A program made the translations under genes and the position numbers. The notes below the pieces were generated by a model. The model had not been told where the DNA came from, did not search any database, and saw only the letters and a program-made list of their open reading frames with translations. Source: Chloranthus sessilifolius (Eukaryota > Streptophyta > Magnoliopsida > Chloranthales > Chloranthaceae). Taken from it: a DNA stretch of 64,000 bases. The stretch lies in contig CM037588.1 in NCBI GenBank assembly GCA_021018995.1, forward strand, positions 93,656,765 through 93,720,764, written 5' to 3'. Below, piece by piece: positions 58,184 through 64,000 of the stretch (the stretch's first letter is position 1; each line of letters begins with the position of its first letter).

Positions 58184-60181
58184 ATCTCTAGATATATCAC
58201 AAGCCTCAAATGTAGGAAGATTTTGATAAATTTTGGAACACTTTGTACATATTTAATCATATATATAGTTTTCTTTTTAATAAATTTTATTACTAACATT
58301 ACTAACAAATTTTGTTTTTCTAACTTTTTAGTTTCATAAAATCGAAAGTATTTTTCTCCTAAGTTTGAGGGAAATATTTTTTATTATTTTTACAGATTAT
58401 ATACCCGGTTACTAACATAGTAATAAAATAGGTAATTTTTTTGTATGTCCCCTATTTTATACAATGAGGACATTGTCCCATTTAAGTTTGGGGGGGGGAT
58501 ACAAAGTTTTGTAAGTTTAGTTTAATTTTTTAATTTCATTTTTGTTGAAAATTTCTTACTTTACAAAAGAAAAGAGAAAAAGAAAAAAAAAAATTAGTGA
58601 ATCATTATATGCAAATTATGAAAAAATAGTTACAATTCAAAGTTAAGCATCTCTAGAACACTGTATCAGAAGAATGTTTGAAACTATATGATTGATCTGA
58701 ACTGCATATATTTTAAATTATAGTTTCAAAATCATATAATCAGTGAGCTATAGAGCCTATTTCCTCTTTATTCTGAGTGAAAGAGAGACTATTTTTATTC
58801 ATGCTTAATTTCTTTGAACTTCTCTACTATCTGAAATCTCATATTGCTAAATTTAGAGTCAATATATTCTATGATTATGATAATTTATTTGTTTAGAACT
58901 GTCTATTAAATATATCAAAGCAATAAGATATTCATATTAGTAAATTGTAAAAATGACCGAACGCCATCTTTTTTCTAACCAGAGCCAAAAAGCCAAAATT
59001 CCATAATATTTTATCATTTGAACTCATATTAGAAGCCTAAAGACTAAATTTCTCTGTACCAGAATTTTATAAACCCTTACCCATATGTACTACCCAAAAC
59101 TTTCTATCCTTAACCCTTACAATTTCTGAGAGTTTAGAATGTAAAAGAAGGAAAGAAAAGGGAGTAAAAGGAGTACGAGTTAATAGATAAGGGATCTGCT
59201 AAAAGGGTACAACTGAAAAAGAAATATAAATGTATAAAAATATGGGCAAAAAAAAGAAAAAGAATAAAAAATCATAAAAAAGAAAAAAAAAAATTCTATG
59301 AATAGAGAAGCAAAAGGCTTCCAAACTGAAAAGAAGAAAAATGAGATTTACAAAAGAATAAGAAATGGGAAGAAGTTATCCAAAATAAGGATACTTACTA
59401 AAGCTAAAAAATAGAAAAAAATAAGGAAGAGCTAAACTCTTGAAAATAATTTTAAATCCTCTTTACCTTTTGCTCTGAAACTTTATGAAAACCCAAAGCC
59501 CCATTACAAGCCGAAGGAAAGACCTTTGTGATATACGATTTGTAAAAATATGAGTCTAGTAGAGATATATGAGATAGATACTATGAATAAATAAAGAAAT
59601 TATATGAAAAGAATTGATTATCCTTTCAATGTGATTTATCTTTTTAGTTGATTGTCCTTTGAATTTCAAGAACATATCATATTATGAGAACCCAAAATTT
59701 TGATTATTTCTGAGAGTATGCTAATAAGTGAGAGTTTAGATGAAAATATTTTCAAAAAATTGTAGTTTAGAAAAATCTATGATAATTGCACACACTCCAC
59801 GCTATACAAGAATTGAAATTATTGAGTTCTGATCAAGGATAATTGCAATGATGGAAAACTAAGGATAAAAGATTTGAAAATTTTTAAATAATGAACAAAT
59901 AATGACTAATTGAATAATTAGTAGTATAAAAATAAATAAAAAATTAGTCTTGAAAAAAATATTTTGACAAATCCAAAAATATTTGAAGTTTGTAGGTAAC
60001 TTCACTGAAAACCTTCAGGAGACTACAACTCCTCTACTAGGGATCACCTAGGGGTTTAAAGGCTTGTTGAATCTGCTAAATGCAATCGTGCTCCCTATGA
60101 AAGTGGCATATAAATTCATAGTTTTAAATATTTTATGTTTCCTTGTTTGCTAGGGACTAGCAAAACTTAAGTTTTGGGGTG
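58184..60181 (+). other. C 3' non-coding tail
   Basis: A/T-rich, no gene. It carries the hairpin plus G-run at 58462-58498 and is collinear with 20817-22731 of A1. It ends GGGATCACCTAGGGGTTTAA (about 60041), CTATGAAAGTGGCA and AAGTTTTGGGGTG. Confidence 0.8.
58462..58498 (+). promoter_or_regulatory. Hairpin with AGGA loop plus G-run in C
   Basis: ACAATG-AGGA-CATTGT is followed by CCCATTTAAGTTT and nine G residues. Confidence 0.7.
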
Positions 60182-61639
60182 TGATCAATCCCATAATTTA
60201 CCAGTTTATCACCCTTAACTTAGTGGTAATAGGACTTAGTTTGCTACTAACGAGATATTGATGTGCAAATATTAAAGATATGGAGTAAATCAGAGCCTAA
60301 ATGTTATTTTTTATCAAAATGAACTAAAAAGCAATAAAAAAAATGATTGAGCGAAAAAGATGATTTGCCACTTCTGACAGTCAGAAAATCATAATCTATG
60401 ATTCTTTAAAAGAGACAAAAATGGAAAAGCGATAGAGTGTAATCCAGAGAATCGTCAACTATGAGGAAGCCTACTAAAAATAGAAAATCGTGATTAACGA
60501 TTTTCCAGAGAAGAAGCTATGAAAGAAGAAATCGTTATTTACGATTTCCTAAGAATAGAAGCTTTCCTACTATTATTGTTGTTGCTGATCACATGAGAAC
60601 TATCACCGCCATATCCCAAATTAGAAGATTCTTGCAAGTAGAATTCGATGAACCACAGATCTGAGAAGATTGATAAAGATCTAATTCGAAAGACTCTGCT
60701 GCTATTAGATAAAAAACACTCTAGAAGCGCATCAACTAAAGGAAGCAAGGAAAATGAAATTAGTAATTAAAGTTATATTACAATACTTTTGTTTTTAGTA
60801 ATTTCTTTTATTATAACTGGATATCTGTAAACTGGCCTTTTATAATCTATAAATAAGTGGGCTCGGAATAAGAATAATCATTGAAGAATTTCAGCATCAG
60901 TTGATGCATGAGGTTGGATTTTCTTCCGAAGTGTATACTAGTTAGAGTAGATTAGATATCAGAGGTTTCTCAAGAGCAATTGACGACTGCAATTGAGTGC
61001 TGAAGATTAGTGTAGATATCTGTCATTTCTCAGGAGCAATTGATGACTGCGGCTGAGGGGTGAAAGATATATTTTACTTTGCTTTCTAGATTAGATTTCA
61101 TTTTCTTTATAAACATCTCCAAGTTTTAATTTAAATTGATGACTCGGGTTAGAATTTACAGATTAGTGTAACGATTTTTACTTTTCCATCTTGAGTTTGC
61201 TAGAGTTTGATTGACGCCCAAATTTCTGGTTAATTATTGATAAGATTAAATCTGTATTGATAGGATCTTAGACTTGATTAACGACCAATGCTGAGAGACT
61301 AGAAATATGGTGTAACAGTACTGTTTATTTTCATAAATATTCAAAAGCTGAAGATTGAGATTGACGAACTTAATCTGAAGAAAGAGGATTAGGATTTATT
61401 TTTATGCATTTTAGATTAGAAAACCATTCTTTTATTCATATTTTTCTAGTAGATTAGGAAATCTTAAAGATAAATAGAAGTTTTTAACATAGGGATTTAG
61501 ATAAAAGATAGAAATAGGAATTAATAAGATAATGAACTTCCTCGTGGGAACAATCCTATGCTATAATTTCCATTGTGCGCTTGCAATAGGTTAAGACTTG
61601 AATTTAATATAATTATAATACACAATAACAACCAAGTCA
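60182..61639 (+). repeat. 3' LTR of C
   Basis: TGATCAATCCCATAATTTAC to CCAAGTCA, TATA box at 60848-60856. Its palindromic motifs are partly eroded relative to the 5' LTR (AATCATAATCTATGATT near 60388-60404), consistent with C-to-T change at methylated CG. Confidence 0.93.
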
Positions 61640-63013
61640 GCGGGAAGCTTCAGGTGGGACCCTGCTCGAGCGAGATTCAGCCTAGCTCGGGCGGGATTCT
61701 CAGCATTCAAAAATTTTGGGATTTGGGGCTTCTTCCCTGAACTTTGACAACACCATTACCAAAGCACTTAAATTAAAGCTAAATACTTACATATGATTAA
61801 TTCACAAAATTTACCTTTTAAGTTTACGCATGCAAGACTCACGATGATTGGATCGATGGGAATCAACGCCGAAGCTCTCCCCCTCTCATTCGACCTCGGA
61901 TTTCTCGAATTCTTATATGAAATCCAAATGCACATACTAAATAAAAATCTAAATCCCATGAATCAAAACCCACATAATTAAGCTACGATGCATACCTTCA
62001 CGGTTCACGCTTGCACGCCTATGATTGTCAGAGTCAAAGGATTTGACGCCTAATCGTAGCTTTGGTTCGGAGTTCTGATCTTCGGTGTGGGATTTATGCG
62101 AGATTCTACACTCTCAAGTCCAATGGTTCGATCCTTCAATTTTTTTTTTTTTTTGTGGTGATCTAAGCGAATGGGGTTTGATTTCAAGGGGACAAAACAG
62201 TTCGGAAGAGATTCAATGGCTGAAGTCTCATGGAAATATGACCAAAATGGAAGGAGAAGAAGGGGCTTGCTCTCAATTCTCTATCTCTCAATTCTTTCTT
62301 TAACAAATGGGAATTGCCAAGTTTGGTTTGCTATGTTGGTTTGCCTCTTTTTATAACAAATGGGATCCGACTCGGCATTAAGCCTACACATCGTGAATTG
62401 GTGTATGGGCTCAAGGAGTTTTGAAGTTGAGAAGTCTTGTATGTGGGTTCTATTCATCTCTGGGGGGCTTGATCTGTTGTGAAGCCAATACACCATGGTC
62501 CATTGTATTGGTTCTTATTCAAGGGTCTAAGATGACATCTAAAAGGGTACTTAATACGTTTTATTCCCTAGACCTTTTTATTTACTAATCAAGTCCCTAA
62601 CTGCTGCGCCATCACATGGCCCATGCACTATTTGCAAAATTATTTGTGTGAACCTTTCACACAGGATTACATATATTTATTTTTCTCACTCCAATTTAGT
62701 CATTTAAAATAAATTAACTAAGCCCATTCTATATTATAGTGTTTGAAAGTGTGGGCGCGGGCTTGGTCCGATCTCGGGTTTGAGTCATGTGCAACAAACA
62801 CTTCTGACAAGGGTTCGGCCTCGATTCAGTGTTCGAGTCAGGGATTGGTTCTCAGAATTTCGATGTCGGGTGTGTTCTCCCCAAACAAGGTGAATGGGTC
62901 AGAGTCCTCGTCACAGTTCCAGTCAACATCTTGACCAAGGTCAAATCGATCAAGGTAGTCGTACAATCGTCGAAGGTTAACGATTCAACAATAAAAAAAT
63001 CAGGGTTGTTACA

Positions 63014-64000
63014 AATCCCAAGTGAAAACTACATGGACAAAAGAACCTAAATGAACCACCAGTGATGGCCGACCATCACCAAAACATGGTTCACAAAATA
63101 ATAAGTACTCTAATCTCAAGTATCAATTATTCATAGACCAAATGGCTAGACGTACCAAGCCAGATTTAGACAAAATCACAATAGTATAAACTGACTAATC
63201 TCACAACTATCGTAAGAACTCCTCAAGAGGGTGCTCAGTCTCCTCCTCTGGAACATAATCCGGATCACTTTCTAGGTCCAACTATTTCTCAAACTCGGCA
63301 CCTGTGAAGTGTAGTCAAAGGAATGAGCTAATAGTCTAAGCTCAATAGGGAATCATCAATAGCATGCATATATTATCACATCACACATATATCTCATGAC
63401 ATAAATTGAACATGCTTTTCAATAAGGACTCGTAATTTAAAGGTATTTGAATCGCACTAAAACTGATATTAAATGTAGATTTCAAAGTTTAGTCACATGA
63501 TTTCTAAATCTTTTCTCATAACACAAGAAATCTTAAATTGATCACTTAAATACAATCTCAAGCATATACAGCATTGAGAGTCACACATATACCAATGGGA
63601 ATCTCAACAATCGTCATTCAATGAACTATTTTTATAATGCCCAAGCCCCTTCGTATGAGGGATGCTTGTACTGAACAAAATTTACCGCAGATCGGTAAGA
63701 ATGAACAGATATCTCGTCGTACCGGTGCACAAGGAATTTGTTTCACAGGAACCTTAAATCATAGTGCAATTTCTAACTTATAGTTTATCACCGTAAAGTG
63801 TGGTATTTAATAACTAAGTTTTGAAGTTTAGAATTTAGAAGTTCACACACACACATTAACAAATCTTTTCACACATTCATCATATCACAACATTCATGCT
63901 AGTTGTATCAAATGCACATGGTATGAAATTTTTCCTACCTCAACTCAAAGCCAAAACGAAGATTTCCTTTTTTAAGGTAACCTTCCCATCATACACCCTT
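63014..64000 (-). repeat. LTR H (chromovirus type), minus strand, partial
   Basis: Target of the F insertion. It shares GTGATGGCCGACCATCACC with F (63064-63082 and 44476-44494) and, on the minus strand, a splice-acceptor-like site and acidic frame (63218-63303: after CACTTCACAG, DPDYVPEEETEHP). The window ends inside it. No coding gene. Confidence 0.75.
63218..63303 (-). other. Acidic mini reading frame in LTR H
   Basis: On the minus strand GAEFEK, a stop, then LDLESDPDYVPEEETEHPLE. The DPDY-x-P-x-EEE core matches LTR E and the minus-strand LTR at 31708. Confidence 0.5.

Larger units (their letters stand above)
49424..61639 (+). mobile_element. Element C: non-autonomous Athila-related retrotransposon with ORF2
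   Basis: A 12.2 kb element (9.75 kb without the nested solo LTR) with LTRs 49424-50892 and 60182-61639, PBS-like site, gag, a candidate intron, ORF2, a hairpin plus G-tract and a purine tract. Target duplication GCGGG is perfect (49419-49423, 61640-61644) within a GCTCGAGCGGG motif of LTR F. No pol domain is present. The first 240 bp of its two LTRs differ at roughly one base in ten by eye, so the insertion is not recent. Confidence 0.92.
41413..63013 (-). mobile_element. Element F: chromovirus (Tekay/Del-like) remnant, minus strand, with nested insertions
   Basis: Minus-strand element: 5' LTR at the right (44267-63013, interrupted), doubled initiator-tRNA-Met primer site, gag, a stub of pol and a partial 3' LTR at the left. 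Protease, reverse transcriptase, RNase H and nearly all integrase are gone. The right LTR end (63013) is intact and borders LTR H. The left end is cut at about 41412, so no target duplication can be checked. Insertions within it are solo LTR E and element C. Confidence 0.8.
44267..63013 (-). repeat. 5' LTR of F in three pieces
   Basis: Pieces are 44267-44720, 47495-49423 and 61640-63013, about 3.75 kb when the insertions E and C are disregarded. On the minus strand it starts TGTAACAACCCTGATTTTTT and ends GGGCTGTCATA next to the primer site. The TATAAAA box lies at 62349-62355 (minus), so about 3 kb of the LTR is downstream of it: GCTCGAGCG motifs (61665-61700, 49260-49425), a TTCA-rich stretch, tandem arrays, and a splice-acceptor-like site near 44680. 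No gene. Confidence 0.82.

Overview
This window is plant nuclear DNA, and I find no host gene in it. Almost all of it is nested, decayed LTR retrotransposons. The evidence is: Athila-type Ty3/gypsy gag and pol remains, primer-binding sites complementary to tRNA-Asp or initiator tRNA-Met, chromovirus (Tekay/Del-like) gag on the minus strand, and LTRs of 1.3-3.8 kb. It looks like repeat-rich, probably pericentromeric chromatin of a large-genome angiosperm. I cannot name the species.

Layout from left to right. Positions 1-1834 are a minus-strand Athila-like LTR (family D) cut by the window edge. From 1862 to 24076 lies element A1, an Athila-related element without pol: 5' LTR remnant, gag, a second gene (ORF2), and a 3' LTR at 22732-24076. 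A1 is split by a complete Athila element B (4587-17763; LTRs 4587-6631 and 15702-17763; target duplication GTTAC). The A1 3' LTR also serves as the 5' LTR of a second copy, A2 (24077-28095, continued at 36156-36831). A2 is split by two chromovirus-type LTRs lying end to end in opposite orientations (28096-31337 plus, 31338-36155 minus). The minus one carries a solo LTR of family B (32701-34582). A2 is then cut by minus-strand element G (36832-about 41412; LTR 36832-38270), another A-like element. G is fused to minus-strand chromovirus F (about 41413-63013), which keeps gag but almost no pol. Its right LTR is opened by solo LTR E (44721-47494, minus) and by element C (49424-61639, plus; target duplication GCGGG). 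C is the best-preserved relative of A, and its ORF2 is opened by a solo family-D LTR (53167-55626; target duplication GTCTG). The last kilobase belongs to another chromovirus LTR (H) into which F inserted.

The most interesting biology is the A/C/G group. These elements lack pol but share gag ancestry, a PBS-like site, a hairpin plus G-tract and the last ~170 bp before the 3' LTR with the autonomous Athila element. A and C also carry ORF2, with a conserved alpha-helical block, an acidic Pro/Ser/Thr linker and a coiled-coil tail. ORF2 is preceded in all three copies by a candidate intron of 120, 120 and 94 bp. This suggests a partner group mobilised in trans by Athila with its own spliced second gene. 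In the chromovirus LTRs, a short acidic reading frame behind a splice-acceptor-like site, and tandem arrays at a fixed distance from the LTR end, are conserved between copies. All genes here are broken by stops and frameshifts. All boundaries and similarities were judged by eye.
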